In this document: positions 8,555 through 17,280 of the stretch, piece after piece | How the letters are laid out: every line of letters starts with the position of its first letter | How positions within the stretch are numbered: the stretch's first letter is position 1 | NCBI RefSeq assembly: GCF_007679965.1 | Contig: NZ_VEHL01000001.1 | Location: 310,001-374,000 of the forward strand | Direction of reading: 5' to 3' | Source of the DNA: Bordetella genomosp. 13 | Lineage (GTDB): Bacteria > Pseudomonadota > Gammaproteobacteria > Burkholderiales > Burkholderiaceae_B | Length of the DNA: 64,000 bases | The notes under the pieces: model-generated | The model's database searches: none | What the model was told of the DNA's origin: nothing | Seen by the model: only the letters and a program-made list of their open reading frames with translations | Made by a program: the position numbers and the translations under genes

Positions 8555-9268
8555 TCACAGGTAATAGCTGCGCGCCACGGCGCCGTAGTCGTCGCCGAGC
8601 TCGGCCGGCACGCCTTCGCGCACCAGCGCGCCGTCGCGCAGCATGTAGTAGCGGTCCGCCACGCCCAGGGCCAGCGCGATGTTCTGCTCGACGATCAGCA
8701 TGGTGGTGCCCGTCTGCTTGAGCAGCCCCATGATCCGGCCGATCTCCTGCACGAACAGCGGCGCCAGGCCGCCCGACGGCTCGTCCAGCAGCAGCACCTT
8801 GGGCCGGCCCATCAGGGCGCGGCCGATGGCGGCCATCTGCTGTTCGCCGCCGGACAGCGTGCCCGCCTTCTGCGCCATGCGCTCGCGCAGCCTGGGGAAG
8901 TACTCCAGCACGCGCGCCAGGTCGGACGAGACGTCGTCGTCGCGCGTCACCGCGCCCAATGCGAGGTTGTCCTGCACCGTCATGGCCGGGAACAGGTCGC
9001 GGGCCTGCGAGACCTGTACCACGCCGCGGCGGAACACGCGATACGGCTTCTCGCCGGCGATGGGCTGGCCCTGCAGGCGGATGTCGCCCTGGGCCGGCTT
9101 CAAGAAGCCGCTGATGGCGTTCAGCAGGGTGGTCTTGCCCGCGCCGTTGGCGCCCAGCAGCGCGACGACCTCTCCGCCCTGCACCCGCAGCGACACGTCG
9201 CGCAGCGCGGTGGACGAGCCGTAGCGCACCGACAGGCCGTCGATGGACAACAGGGAGTCAGTGGCCAA
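8555..9268 (-). CDS. livF: Branched-chain-type ABC transporter ATPase LivF
   Basis: 237 residues. Walker A is GANGAGKTT (about residues 39-47), the signature is LSGGEQQM and Walker B is VLLLDEPSGGL, followed by the VEQNI switch typical of LivF. The stop of livG lies inside the first codons of this gene (11-base overlap), so translation is coupled. It powers the LivHM permease encoded next to it. Confidence 0.93.
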   Translation of the reverse strand: MATDSLLSIDGLSVRYGSSTALRDVSLRVQGGEVVALLGANGAGKTTLLNAISGFLKPAQGDIRLQGQPIAGEKPYRVFRRGVVQVSQARDLFPAMTVQDNLALGAVTRDDDVSSDLARVLEYFPRLRERMAQKAGTLSGGEQQMAAIGRALMGRPKVLLLDEPSGGLAPLFVQEIGRIMGLLKQTGTTMLIVEQNIALALGVADRYYMLRDGALVREGVPAELGDDYGAVARSYYL

Positions 9269-10061
9269 GATATGCCTCCAGCACCGCGGGATGGGCGCGG
9301 ATCTCGTCCGGCGTGCCGGCCGCGATCACCTGCCCGTAGTTCAGGACGACGATGGCATCCGAGATCGCCATCACCATGTCGATGGTGTGTTCCACCAGCA
9401 GGATGGAAATGCCCTGGCCCGCCAGGTTGCGCAGCACCGACATCAGGTGGTCGCGTTCGGTGCCCGACAGTCCCACGGCGGGCTCGTCCAGCAGCAGCAG
9501 GCGCGTGCGGGCCGCCAGCGCGCGCGTGATCTCGACGATGCGCTGCTGGCCGGACGACAGGTCGCGCGTGACGCGGTCGCTCAGGGCGTCCAGGCCCATC
9601 AAGGCGATCAGATCGCGCGCCTGCCGCAGGGCCTGCGCCTCTTGCGCGCGGGCGCCGCCCAGGCCCAGCACGATACCCAGCGGACTGCTGTCCGTGCGCG
9701 CGTGCAGGCCGGCCAGCACGTTCTCCAGCACCGTCATCGAGCCGAAGGCCCCGCCGTTCTGGAAGGTGCGGCGCATGCCAAGCTGCGCGATGCGGTGCGG
9801 CTTCATGCCCGCCAGCGCCTGGCCGTCGAAGCGTACCGTGCCGGAGGCCGGCCGCACGTAGCCGGTGATGGTGTTGAACAGCGTGGACTTGCCCGCGCCG
9901 TTGGGGCCGATGACCGCGCCGATGCGGCCCGGCTCCAGGCTGAAGGACACGTCGCGCAAGGCCTTCAACCCGGCGAAGGAGACGCAGACGCCGTCCAGTT
10001 GCAGCAGGGGCGCGGGCGTGCCGTCGTGGCGCGCGCCCAAGGAGATGTCCGGCGGGCTCAT
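9258..10061 (-). CDS. livG: Branched-chain-type ABC transporter ATPase LivG
   Basis: 267 residues. Walker A GPNGAGKSTL, the LivG-specific RRTFQNGGAFGSMTVLENV segment, signature LSSGQQRIVEI and Walker B LLLLDEPAVGL are all present, and the H-loop is VEHTID. The ATG at 10061 overlaps the livM stop by ATGA. It forms the heterodimeric ATPase with LivF. Confidence 0.93.
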   Translation of the reverse strand: MSPPDISLGARHDGTPAPLLQLDGVCVSFAGLKALRDVSFSLEPGRIGAVIGPNGAGKSTLFNTITGYVRPASGTVRFDGQALAGMKPHRIAQLGMRRTFQNGGAFGSMTVLENVLAGLHARTDSSPLGIVLGLGGARAQEAQALRQARDLIALMGLDALSDRVTRDLSSGQQRIVEITRALAARTRLLLLDEPAVGLSGTERDHLMSVLRNLAGQGISILLVEHTIDMVMAISDAIVVLNYGQVIAAGTPDEIRAHPAVLEAYLGH

Positions 10062-11047
10062 GATTTTCTCCGGTACAGGCGCTCGCGCAGCGCGGGCCAG
10101 CGCTGCACCGTCCAGCCTGCCAGGCCGTTCGGCATGAACAGCAGCACGGCGATCAAGAGCAGGCTGAACACGATCTCTTCCGCGCCGGGAAAATTGCGCA
10201 GCACTTCGGGTGCGGCCGTCAGCAGCAGCGCGCCCAGCAGCGAACCCGTCATGCTGCCCAGGCCGCCCACCATCACGATGGCGAACTGCAGCAGCAGCTG
10301 GTGCAAGTTGAAGCTTTCCGGCGCGATGCGGCCGATCAGCGCGGCGAACAGCCCGCCCGCCACGCCGGTGACCACGCCGCTCCACACGAACGCCGCCACC
10401 TTGTAGTGGCGCGGCGAGAAGCCCAGCGAGGCCGCCGCGAACTCGTTCTCGCGGATGGCCACCCAGGCCCGGCCGACGCGCGAGCGCAGCAGGTTGGCGG
10501 TTGCCCACAGCATGGCCGCCACGACCACCACGATCAGGTAGTACACCTGGGCGGCGTAGCCCAGGCCCGCGCCTGGCAGGTCCAGCGCGGGCACCGCCAG
10601 GCCGCTGGAGCCGTGCGTCCACGTATCGCCATGGATGTATCCCCAGCGCAGCAGCTCGCCGAACGCCAGGGTGACGATGGCCAGGTAATAGCCGCGCAGG
10701 CGCAGCGCCGGCAGGCCCACCAGCAGGCCCGCCAGCGCGCCGCACAGGGCCGACACCGGCAGCGCGGCCCAGAACGGCAGGCCATAGCGTTCCATGACGA
10801 TGCCGAAGGCGTAGGCGCCGATGCCGAAGAACGCCGTGTTGGCGAACGCCAGCTGGCCCAGGTAGCCCAGCACGATGTTGAACCCCAGCGCGGCCAGGCC
10901 GTACACCAGGATCATGTTGATGACGTACTGGACGTAGTCGTTGGTCAGGAACGGCAGGCCCAGCAGCGCGATGCCGGCCAGGACGCCCAGCGACAGCTTC
11001 GCGGCGCGGTGGCCGCCACGATGCACGGAAAGCACGGCCTCAGACAC
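10058..11047 (-). CDS. livM: Branched-chain-type ABC permease LivM
   Basis: 329 residues with about nine hydrophobic segments and the LivM hallmark LGYLGQLAFANTAFFGIGAY. I chose a GTG start at 11047, eight bases inside the end of livH, because a strong GGAGG site stands six bases before it; the first in-frame ATG (11077) would give a longer overlap and a poor N-terminus. The permease loop ALRLRGYYLAIVTLAF (EAA-like) is present. It pairs with LivH in the inner membrane. Confidence 0.92.
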   Translation of the reverse strand: MSEAVLSVHRGGHRAAKLSLGVLAGIALLGLPFLTNDYVQYVINMILVYGLAALGFNIVLGYLGQLAFANTAFFGIGAYAFGIVMERYGLPFWAALPVSALCGALAGLLVGLPALRLRGYYLAIVTLAFGELLRWGYIHGDTWTHGSSGLAVPALDLPGAGLGYAAQVYYLIVVVVAAMLWATANLLRSRVGRAWVAIRENEFAAASLGFSPRHYKVAAFVWSGVVTGVAGGLFAALIGRIAPESFNLHQLLLQFAIVMVGGLGSMTGSLLGALLLTAAPEVLRNFPGAEEIVFSLLLIAVLLFMPNGLAGWTVQRWPALRERLYRRKS

Positions 11048-11909
11048 GGACCACCTCCGCTCGGCCGAACAGGCCATGGGGCCGCACGATCAGCACGGCG
11101 ATGATGACGATGAAGGCGAAGATGTCGATCAGCGCGGTCGACAGATAGCCGCCCGCCAGCTGCTCCAGCACGCCCATGATGAGGCCGCCCGCGATGGCGC
11201 CGCCCAGGTTGCCGAAGCCGCCCAGCGTCATCGCCGCGAAGGCGCGGATCAGCACCTGCCCACCCATGTCCGGATACAGCAGGGTCACCGGCGCGACCAG
11301 GATGCCGGCCACGGCGCCCAGGGCCGCCGCCACGCCCCACATGTTGCCGCTGAGGGCATCGATGTTGATGCCCACCAGCGCCGCCCCGCGCGGATTGGAC
11401 GAGGCCGCCTGCGCGATCTTGCCGAAGCGCGTGCCGTGGAACAGCACGAAAAACAGCAGCACCAGCACGCAGGTCATGCCGACGATGATGAGGTCCTGCG
11501 CCGTGATGATGGTCTCGCCCATCTCGATGGGCGGCAGCGCGAAGATGGGCGGCATGGGCAGCACCTCGCGGCCCCAGAACACCCGCGCGATGCCGCGCAG
11601 CAGGTACGAGACCGCCACCGTCATCATCGCCAGGATGATGTGCGGCGCCAGCGCGATGGGCCGCATCAGCGCGCGGTCCATCAGCCGGCCCGTCAGGAAC
11701 AGGATGAGGATCGCCAGCGGCACCGCGGCGGCGAACGGCAGGTGCGCCATCTGCACCAGCACGTACACCACGAACGCGCCCATCATGAAGAATTCCGCAT
11801 GCGCGAAGTTCACGACGCCGTTGGCGCGGAACACCACCGTCATCCCCAGGGCCACCAGCGCGTAGATGCTGCCCTGGGAGATGCCGCTGAGCAGCAGTTG
11901 CATGAACAT
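11040..11909 (-). CDS. livH: Branched-chain-type ABC permease LivH
   Basis: 289 residues, multi-spanning. The N-terminal LLLSGISQGSIYALVALG and NGVVNFAHAEFFMMGAF are diagnostic for LivH. The gene starts four bases after the stop of the binding-protein gene and overlaps livM. Together with LivM, LivF and LivG it forms a complete importer. Confidence 0.93.
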   Translation of the reverse strand: MFMQLLLSGISQGSIYALVALGMTVVFRANGVVNFAHAEFFMMGAFVVYVLVQMAHLPFAAAVPLAILILFLTGRLMDRALMRPIALAPHIILAMMTVAVSYLLRGIARVFWGREVLPMPPIFALPPIEMGETIITAQDLIIVGMTCVLVLLFFVLFHGTRFGKIAQAASSNPRGAALVGINIDALSGNMWGVAAALGAVAGILVAPVTLLYPDMGGQVLIRAFAAMTLGGFGNLGGAIAGGLIMGVLEQLAGGYLSTALIDIFAFIVIIAVLIVRPHGLFGRAEVVRV

Positions 11910-11913
11910 GGCG

Positions 11914-13092
11914 TCATTGCTCCCACTGCTTGACGACCACGATCTGGTCGTCCTTGAACTTCGCCATGGCGCCGCCGCGGATGCCGGCGTGTTCCTGCGG
12001 CGAGAAGTTGATGGGCGCCGAGGAAATGCCCGAGTCGAAGTTCCTGATGCCGTCCAGCGCCGTGATCAGCTTTTCGCGCGTCAGGTCGGGGCCCGCGTCC
12101 TGCAGCGCCTTCACCAGCGCGTACGCGCCGCTCATGCCCAAAAAGCTGAAGCTCTCCACCCGTTCGTTGGGGTAGTACTTGTTGATCAGCTGGGTCCACT
12201 GCCGCATCTCGGGCGAGTGCAGGGGCCTGGCGTAGGGGTAGTACACCGCCATGTTGCGCACCGCCGCGACGCCGCCCACGCGGTCGCGCGTGTCCTCCAG
12301 CGAGATCGATTGCGGCCCCAGCACCGGAACCTTCAGGCCGTATTTGTAGGCATCGCGCATGAACACCGCGACCTCGGCCGGATACATCATCAACACCACG
12401 AACTCGGCGCCCGAGTTGCGCAGCCGCAGGATCTGCGGGGTGGCGTCGCTGGAGGCGCGCTCCATCGTCAGGTCCGCCACCGGATCCAGCTTGTATTTCT
12501 CTTTCAGGTACGCCACGGCGGGGTCGCGGTTGGACTTGCCCCAGTCGTCGGAGTGGCTGACGAAGGCGATCTTGCTGGTGTTGGGGCGCGACATGGCGTA
12601 GTCGATCAACGTGCGGCCGATGTCGTCCGTGGTGGCCACCGGCTGGAACAGGTTCGGCACCAGCGGCCTGGAGATGGCCGGCGAGGCCGCGCCGATGACC
12701 ACGAACGGCACCTTGGACTTCTCGATCTCGCCCTTCACCGCCATCATCACGTTGCTGCACAGGCCGCCGTTCACCGCGAACACCTTCTCCTGCGCCACCA
12801 GCTTCTTGTACGCGGCCAGGCCGCGGGCGGGATCGCAGGCCGTGTCCTCGCGCACCAGCTGGATCTTGCGGCCGTGGATGCCGCCCTTGTCGTTGACCTC
12901 CTTGAAGACGGCCTCCACGCCGAACACCGCCTTGCCGAACAGCGCGGCCGAGCCCGTCATGGGGCCGAACACGCCGATCTTGATCGTGTCCTTGGTGAGT
13001 CCCGTCGTGTCCTGCGCGCGGGCGCCGCCCGCCAGTCCCATCGCCAGGGCGGCGCATGCTGCCATGAAGATGCGTCGATCGATCCGTGCCAT
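11914..13092 (-). CDS. ABC transporter periplasmic binding protein, LivK type
   Basis: 392 residues with a Sec signal (MARIDRRIFMAACAALAMG then ARAQ, cleavage near residue 26). The mature protein opens with IKIGVFGPMTGSAALFGKA, typical for Peripla_BP_6. The start at 13092 has AAGGAGA at good spacing; longer in-frame extension to 13149 lacks a ribosome site. It is immediately followed by livH, so it is the likely cognate binding protein of this importer. Confidence 0.92.
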   Translation of the reverse strand: MARIDRRIFMAACAALAMGLAGGARAQDTTGLTKDTIKIGVFGPMTGSAALFGKAVFGVEAVFKEVNDKGGIHGRKIQLVREDTACDPARGLAAYKKLVAQEKVFAVNGGLCSNVMMAVKGEIEKSKVPFVVIGAASPAISRPLVPNLFQPVATTDDIGRTLIDYAMSRPNTSKIAFVSHSDDWGKSNRDPAVAYLKEKYKLDPVADLTMERASSDATPQILRLRNSGAEFVVLMMYPAEVAVFMRDAYKYGLKVPVLGPQSISLEDTRDRVGGVAAVRNMAVYYPYARPLHSPEMRQWTQLINKYYPNERVESFSFLGMSGAYALVKALQDAGPDLTREKLITALDGIRNFDSGISSAPINFSPQEHAGIRGGAMAKFKDDQIVVVKQWEQ

Positions 13093-13192
13093 GCTTGTCT
13101 CCTTGTGCCTGCTTTGTTCGATGGACTGCATGGCCGTCCGCGCCCGCACGGCGCGGCGGCCTGGCCGCGGACGACCGCCCGCGGCGCTCCGC

Positions 13193-14653
13193 TCAGGCGG
13201 CCTGTGCCTGCTGCCGGCCCGCGGCGTGCGCGCCGGCCAGGCGCCCGAACACCATGCCGCGCAGCACCGAGGTGGAGCCGGTGTAGGTGCCGTAGTACAG
13301 GCCGGTCATCTCGCCGGCCGCGTACAGGTTGGGGATAGGCTCGCCGTCGTGGTCCACGACCCGGCCCAGGCTGTCGGTCTTCAGGCCGCCGAAGGTGAAC
13401 ACGTTGGCCGACATCACGGGATACGCGTAGAAGGGCGCCCGGTCCAGGCGCACGGACCAGTTCGACTTGCGCGGACTGAGGCCGCGCGTGGCCAGCCCAT
13501 CCAGTTCCAGCGGGCGGTAGTCGCCGTCGGGGCAGGCCGCGTTGAAGTCGGCCACGGTGGCGGCCAGGGTGTCCGCGGGCAGGGACAGCGCCTGGGCCAG
13601 GGCCTCGATGCTGTCCGCCTGCACGGCGGGCTGGTCGGTGCGTATGCCCAGCCGATAGTTCGGGATGTCGCGGTGGCGGGCGTCCAGCACGATGTAAGCC
13701 ATGCCGCCCTCTTGTTCGTAGATGCGCCGGGTGACGCTTTCGTAGTACGCGTCCACGGTGCCGGGAGCCTCGTCGGTGAAGCGCCGGCCCTGGCGATTGA
13801 CCAGGATGCCGTACGGAAAGATGAACAGCGAGGGCTCGGCGATGCCCGAGCGCGGATCGACCGGCTCGGCGTGGTAGCTGCCGAAATCGCCGCTGGGCGC
13901 CGCGCCTGCGTCCAGTCCCATGCGGATGCCGTCGCCGCGGTTGTAGTAGCCGCCACGGCAGATGGGGCGCAGGTACACGGCGCGCGGACCGATGTAGCGC
14001 GTCTGCATTTCGGTGTTGCCCTCGAATCCCCCGCAGGCCAGCACCACCTTGCCGTGCACGCGGAACACAGGTCCCTTGCGGGTGCGCGCCGTCAGCCCGA
14101 TCACCGTGCCGGCCTCGTCGCGCAGCAGGTCCAGGCCGCTAGTCTCGTACAGGAACTGCGCGCCCAAGGCCTCGGCGCGCGCCGCCAGGGCGTCGATCAA
14201 CGCCTGCCCGCCGCCCACCGGCAAGAGGCGCGGCTGCGTCTTCGTCAGGAACTGCGTGGGCAGGAAGTCGAAGCGCACGCCCAGGCCCTTCATCCAGGCC
14301 ACCGTGGGGCCGGCATGGGCGGCCAGCGTCTCGACCACGTCGGGGTCCGCGATGCTGAGCGTGTTGACCAGCGGCGTGCGGTCCGCGACCGGCCGCGCGG
14401 CCTCCTCGATCAGCAGCGGACTGATGGCGCCCGAGCCGTTCTCGGCCAGGTGGACCTCGAAATCGTCCGTGACCTCGGTCTCGCTCTTCATGCGCAGATA
14501 GGCCTCGGTGTAGCGGCTCTGGCCGCCGCGCTCGTCGAACGGCGCGCGCTCCAGCACCACGACCCGCGCGCCGCTCTCGGCCGCCGATACCGCCGCCGAC
14601 AGTCCGGCCACGCCGCAGCCCACCACGACGACGTCATACGTCTGGTCCTGCAT
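13193..14653 (-). CDS. Flavoprotein resembling tricarballylate dehydrogenase (TcuA-like)
   Basis: 486 residues. It begins YDVVVVGCGVAGLSAAVSA (FAD Rossmann motif), has ERAPFDERGGQSRYTEAYLR, characteristic of the tricarballylate dehydrogenase/fumarate-reductase branch, and ends with PNLYAAGEMTGLYYGTYTG. TcuA oxidises tricarballylate to cis-aconitate in Salmonella; the same chemistry on a related polycarboxylate would fit the MmgE/PrpD gene downstream. It is the first gene of the operon and starts at 14653 behind AAGGAGCG. An upstream in-frame ATG (14678) overlaps the ribosome site and is unlikely. Confidence 0.82.
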   Translation of the reverse strand: MQDQTYDVVVVGCGVAGLSAAVSAAESGARVVVLERAPFDERGGQSRYTEAYLRMKSETEVTDDFEVHLAENGSGAISPLLIEEAARPVADRTPLVNTLSIADPDVVETLAAHAGPTVAWMKGLGVRFDFLPTQFLTKTQPRLLPVGGGQALIDALAARAEALGAQFLYETSGLDLLRDEAGTVIGLTARTRKGPVFRVHGKVVLACGGFEGNTEMQTRYIGPRAVYLRPICRGGYYNRGDGIRMGLDAGAAPSGDFGSYHAEPVDPRSGIAEPSLFIFPYGILVNRQGRRFTDEAPGTVDAYYESVTRRIYEQEGGMAYIVLDARHRDIPNYRLGIRTDQPAVQADSIEALAQALSLPADTLAATVADFNAACPDGDYRPLELDGLATRGLSPRKSNWSVRLDRAPFYAYPVMSANVFTFGGLKTDSLGRVVDHDGEPIPNLYAAGEMTGLYYGTYTGSTSVLRGMVFGRLAGAHAAGRQQAQAA

Positions 14654-14671
14654 GTTGTCTCGCTCCTTATG

Positions 14672-14685
14672 TTCCATTATTGGAA
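14672..14685. promoter_or_regulatory. Candidate operator upstream of the operon (perfect TTCCA-N4-TGGAA dyad)
   Basis: The divergent spacer between 14653 and 14857 holds TTCCATTATTGGAA, a perfect 5-bp inverted repeat with a 4-base spacer, 19 bases upstream of the first operon gene, followed by two further TGGAA/GGGAA half-sites to 14715. IclR-family proteins often bind TGGAA/TTCCA dyads, and an IclR gene ends this operon. The site also resembles the hipB operators at 44459-44600, so binding by that protein is an alternative. Confidence 0.45.
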
Positions 14686-14856
14686 TCACGTTTCTATATT
14701 GGAAAATTATGGGAACAAGATGCGGACAAGTCAATGTGGGGAAAAACCCGCAGACGCGGCGCAGCATGGCGCGGCCGGGCGATTCGGTACTATCGGCGTT
14801 CGTACGGTTCGCCGGCCGCAAGGCGGCGGACCGGTTCCAGGCTCATTCCCACGTTC

Positions 14857-15597
14857 ATGTCCCGCCCCACCCCGCCCGCCGCTCCTTTCGTGCAAGACGC
14901 CGGCACGCGCCGTTCGCTGCATTTCACGCCGCAGGAAATCCAGAGCAGCATGTCCCTGCTGAATCCGGACGCGCTGGAGATCGAATACACGCGGATGATG
15001 ATGGGTTTCCTGCTGTTCAATCCCGCGCCTGCGCACATCCTGATGGTGGGCCTGGGCGGCGGCTCGCTGCCGAAGTTCTGCCATCGCTACCTGCCGCGAT
15101 CGCGCATCACGGTGGTGGAGATCGATCCCGCCGTGATCGCGTTGCGCGAGGCGTTCATGGTGCCGCCCGATGGCGAGCGCTTCCAGGTGGTGGAGGCCGA
15201 TGCGGCGCAGTACCTGCGCGGGTTGCAGGGCGAGGCCGACGTGGTGCTGCTGGACGGCTACGTGGCAGGCGGCATTCCGGCGCCGTTGTGCACGGCGGCG
15301 TTCTATGCAGATTGCCATCGTGCGTTGCGGGAAGACGGCCTGCTGGTGAACAACTTCCACTTCAACCATGCCGACTACCACCGCTACCTGGATCGCCTGC
15401 GCGAGGCCTTCGGCCACGCCATGTTCGAGGTGGTGGACGACGACATGACCAACAGCGTGGTGTTCGCCTGCAAGGGGGACCTGCTGGAAGACCCGGCGGC
15501 GGCCGAGCTGAAGCGCCCGCCCGCCATGGCCAAGGAAGGCTGGCGGCAGTTGCTGCAGACGTTCAAGGTGATCGGGGCGACGCTGGAGTTGCGGTAG
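14857..15597 (+). CDS. Spermidine synthase-like methyltransferase-fold protein
   Basis: 246 residues from the ATG at 14857. The nucleotide-binding motif HILMVGLGGGSLPKF and the acidic VVEIDPAVIAL match the spermidine synthase/SpeE-like Rossmann fold, followed by VVLLDGYVAGG. Family enzymes transfer an aminopropyl group from decarboxylated SAM; many short SpeE-like proteins have no proven activity. Frame upstream of 14857 is open but lacks a ribosome site. It is divergent from the flavoprotein operon and is the last host gene before the tailocin locus. Confidence 0.75.
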   Translation: MSRPTPPAAPFVQDAGTRRSLHFTPQEIQSSMSLLNPDALEIEYTRMMMGFLLFNPAPAHILMVGLGGGSLPKFCHRYLPRSRITVVEIDPAVIALREAFMVPPDGERFQVVEADAAQYLRGLQGEADVVLLDGYVAGGIPAPLCTAAFYADCHRALREDGLLVNNFHFNHADYHRYLDRLREAFGHAMFEVVDDDMTNSVVFACKGDLLEDPAAAELKRPPAMAKEGWRQLLQTFKVIGATLELR

Positions 15598-15627
15598 CGG
15601 GCGTGGCCGATCAGGACGTATGGCTGA

Positions 15628-15981
15628 TCACGGCGTGTCGTCGCGCTGGAACAAGGCTTCCAATTGTCCTCGAGCACGTTGTTTGGCTTGTGCGTTGCGT
15701 GGTCCGCCGAATCGCGGCGGCAAAGGCCGGGCGTCGTGTTCATCAGGCGCTCCGCGGCGTCTCATCTCGGAGGCCCACGCCGCCGAGGCCGCTGCCCAAC
15801 CCGCGCTGAAGGCGCGTATTTCGCGTTCCACGTCTTGGGGCAGGTGCTCGCGCCAGCGTGTGACCGGAGCACCGCTGGCCTGGTCGAACTTGGTATATGC
15901 GCCGCAGCCGGGACTGTGCCGCTCGAGCGCCTGTACCAACAGCACGCGCAATCGCGAGGATAGGGATGGAGCGGTGTTCAT
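15628..15981 (-). CDS. Small protein of the tailocin locus, unknown function
   Basis: 117 residues, not recognised. The sequence is basic and Ala/Arg-rich with no membrane segment or signal peptide; a helix-rich centre (EHLPQDVEREIRAFSAG) is visible. Its ATG overlaps the stop of the preceding gene (ATGA at 15978-15981), so the two form a translationally coupled pair on the strand of the repressor. A repressor-type operator at 16463-16478 lies upstream of the pair. The role is unknown. Confidence 0.6.
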   Translation of the reverse strand: MNTAPSLSSRLRVLLVQALERHSPGCGAYTKFDQASGAPVTRWREHLPQDVEREIRAFSAGWAAASAAWASEMRRRGAPDEHDARPLPPRFGGPRNAQAKQRARGQLEALFQRDDTP

Positions 15982-16349
15982 CGGACGTCTCCGGTAGCCG
16001 TCATCGGCACCTGCGCGCGATGGCGAGTGGACGCGTCGCGCGGATAGTCGGCAAGATTTGCCGCATCGTCCGCAACATGCGCGCCGAGGTCGGCCAACAG
16101 CTTCAGGCGGTGCCGGTCGGCGGTAGTGAGGTCACGCGACTCGAGCTCGATGACGAACTGGCGGAACAACGCGCCCAGTTGCGACAGCGTGGAGGACGCG
16201 ATGCGCAGCGGCACGGCGCAGCGTTCTTCTTGCGTGGTAGGCAGCGAATAGCTGCCTGCCGTGCTCGCGCCCGTGTCCAGCCGCGTGGCGACATCGGGCG
16301 GCATACGGCTCCCCGCGGCAGGTGCGCGGGACATGCAGGGGGTGGACAT
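15978..16349 (-). CDS. Small protein of the tailocin locus, unknown function
   Basis: 123 residues, soluble, not recognised. The C-terminal half is predicted helical (LSQLGALFRQFVIELESRDL, then ADRHRLKLLADLG). A GGAGG ribosome site stands six bases before the ATG at 16349. It is the first gene of the two-gene minus-strand unit downstream of the repressor gene, and the candidate operator at 16463-16478 is about 115 bases upstream of its start. Being co-located with the operator suggests control by the same repressor. Confidence 0.6.
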   Translation of the reverse strand: MSTPCMSRAPAAGSRMPPDVATRLDTGASTAGSYSLPTTQEERCAVPLRIASSTLSQLGALFRQFVIELESRDLTTADRHRLKLLADLGAHVADDAANLADYPRDASTRHRAQVPMTATGDVR

Positions 16350-16462
16350 GGGTGGCCTCCGTAGTCCAGGTTATGGGTGCACGGCATGCGCCGCGATAAG
16401 GGTTGCGCTCTGATCTGGGGCGTAGACCAGGGCTGTTGTTATCGGACAGGTGGGCCAACAAA

Positions 16463-16478
16463 GATATCAATAGATATT
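16463..16478. promoter_or_regulatory. Repressor operator copy between repressor and the two small genes
   Basis: GATATCAATAGATATT here is, read on the opposite strand, AATATCTATTGATATC, identical in 15 of 16 positions to GATATCTATTGATATC at 17320-17335 in the repressor promoter region. The surrounding 16440-16510 is AT-rich in an otherwise GC-rich locus, as expected for a promoter. The rest of the 257-base spacer 16350-16606 shows no gene. Confidence 0.6.
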
Positions 16479-16606
16479 TATCAGGTCAAGCGTAAGATAT
16501 TTTATGATGGCGATGCGCAAGCTCGACGTTTCAGGAACGCAAGCATCGAAGGTCCAGTGTCCCCGATGTAAGAGCACCAGGGCCGTGTCGCTGCGAGCCG
16601 CAACCG

Positions 16607-17257
16607 CTATTTCAAATAGCGCCGGTGCTCGACCACCGTGCCGACGATGGACAGTGGTTGGCGGTCGCTGTACAGGCTGGCGAAGTCTTCGTTCAGTGGC
16701 ACGAGTTCGAAGATTTCGTTGCCGTTCGGGTCGACGCCGCGTGGTCGGTACTTTTTGAAGGTGGCTTCTTCGCCGCCATTCATGGCGATGACGAACGATC
16801 CGGGGCTGGGGCTGAGGTCCTGGTCCACGATGATCTTGTCGCCCGGCTGGAACATGGGCGCCATCGACAGGCCCCGCACGATGAGCGCAAAGGCGCGATC
16901 CGACAATCCCAGGTCGGAAACCAGATACTCCAGCGTCTCACCGGCAAAGCCCACGCCCACGTCCGTCAGGTTGCCCGCCTGCACGTAGTTCAGCACCGGA
17001 ATGCGGCGGACATTGCCCAGCGCGCCGAGATCTTCGCCAGACGGCCCGCCCGCGGAATACAGCCATCCCGTCGGCTTGTTGAAGGCGCGCTCGATGCGGT
17101 CAGCCATCTTGGCGCCGATGCCGCGGCGGGGGTCGTCGCCGGCAATCTGCCATGCCTGGGCGGGAGAGATGCCGACGATTTCGGCAAAGCGCGCCAGGGA
17201 ACCCGCCTCCTGCACAAGTTCGCGGGCGTTACGGTGGGCGGTTACGGAGAGGCTCAT
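16607..17257 (-). CDS. Phage CI-type repressor with S24/LexA autoprotease domain
   Basis: 216 residues. The N-terminal 60 residues read as a lambda-repressor-like helix-turn-helix (SLARFAEIVGISPAQAWQIA). The C-terminal half is a peptidase S24 domain: Ala94-Gly95 cleavage site in YVQAGNL, catalytic Ser131 in RGLSMAPMFQPGD and Lys168 in ATFKKYR. All three elements needed for RecA-stimulated self-cleavage are kept, so the locus should be inducible by DNA damage. The gene is divergent from the tail operon, with operator-like repeats at 17281-17337 in the shared control region. Confidence 0.92.
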   Translation of the reverse strand: MSLSVTAHRNARELVQEAGSLARFAEIVGISPAQAWQIAGDDPRRGIGAKMADRIERAFNKPTGWLYSAGGPSGEDLGALGNVRRIPVLNYVQAGNLTDVGVGFAGETLEYLVSDLGLSDRAFALIVRGLSMAPMFQPGDKIIVDQDLSPSPGSFVIAMNGGEEATFKKYRPRGVDPNGNEIFELVPLNEDFASLYSDRQPLSIVGTVVEHRRYLK

Positions 17258-17280
17258 CGCGTCTTCCTGGTTGGCTCAAT

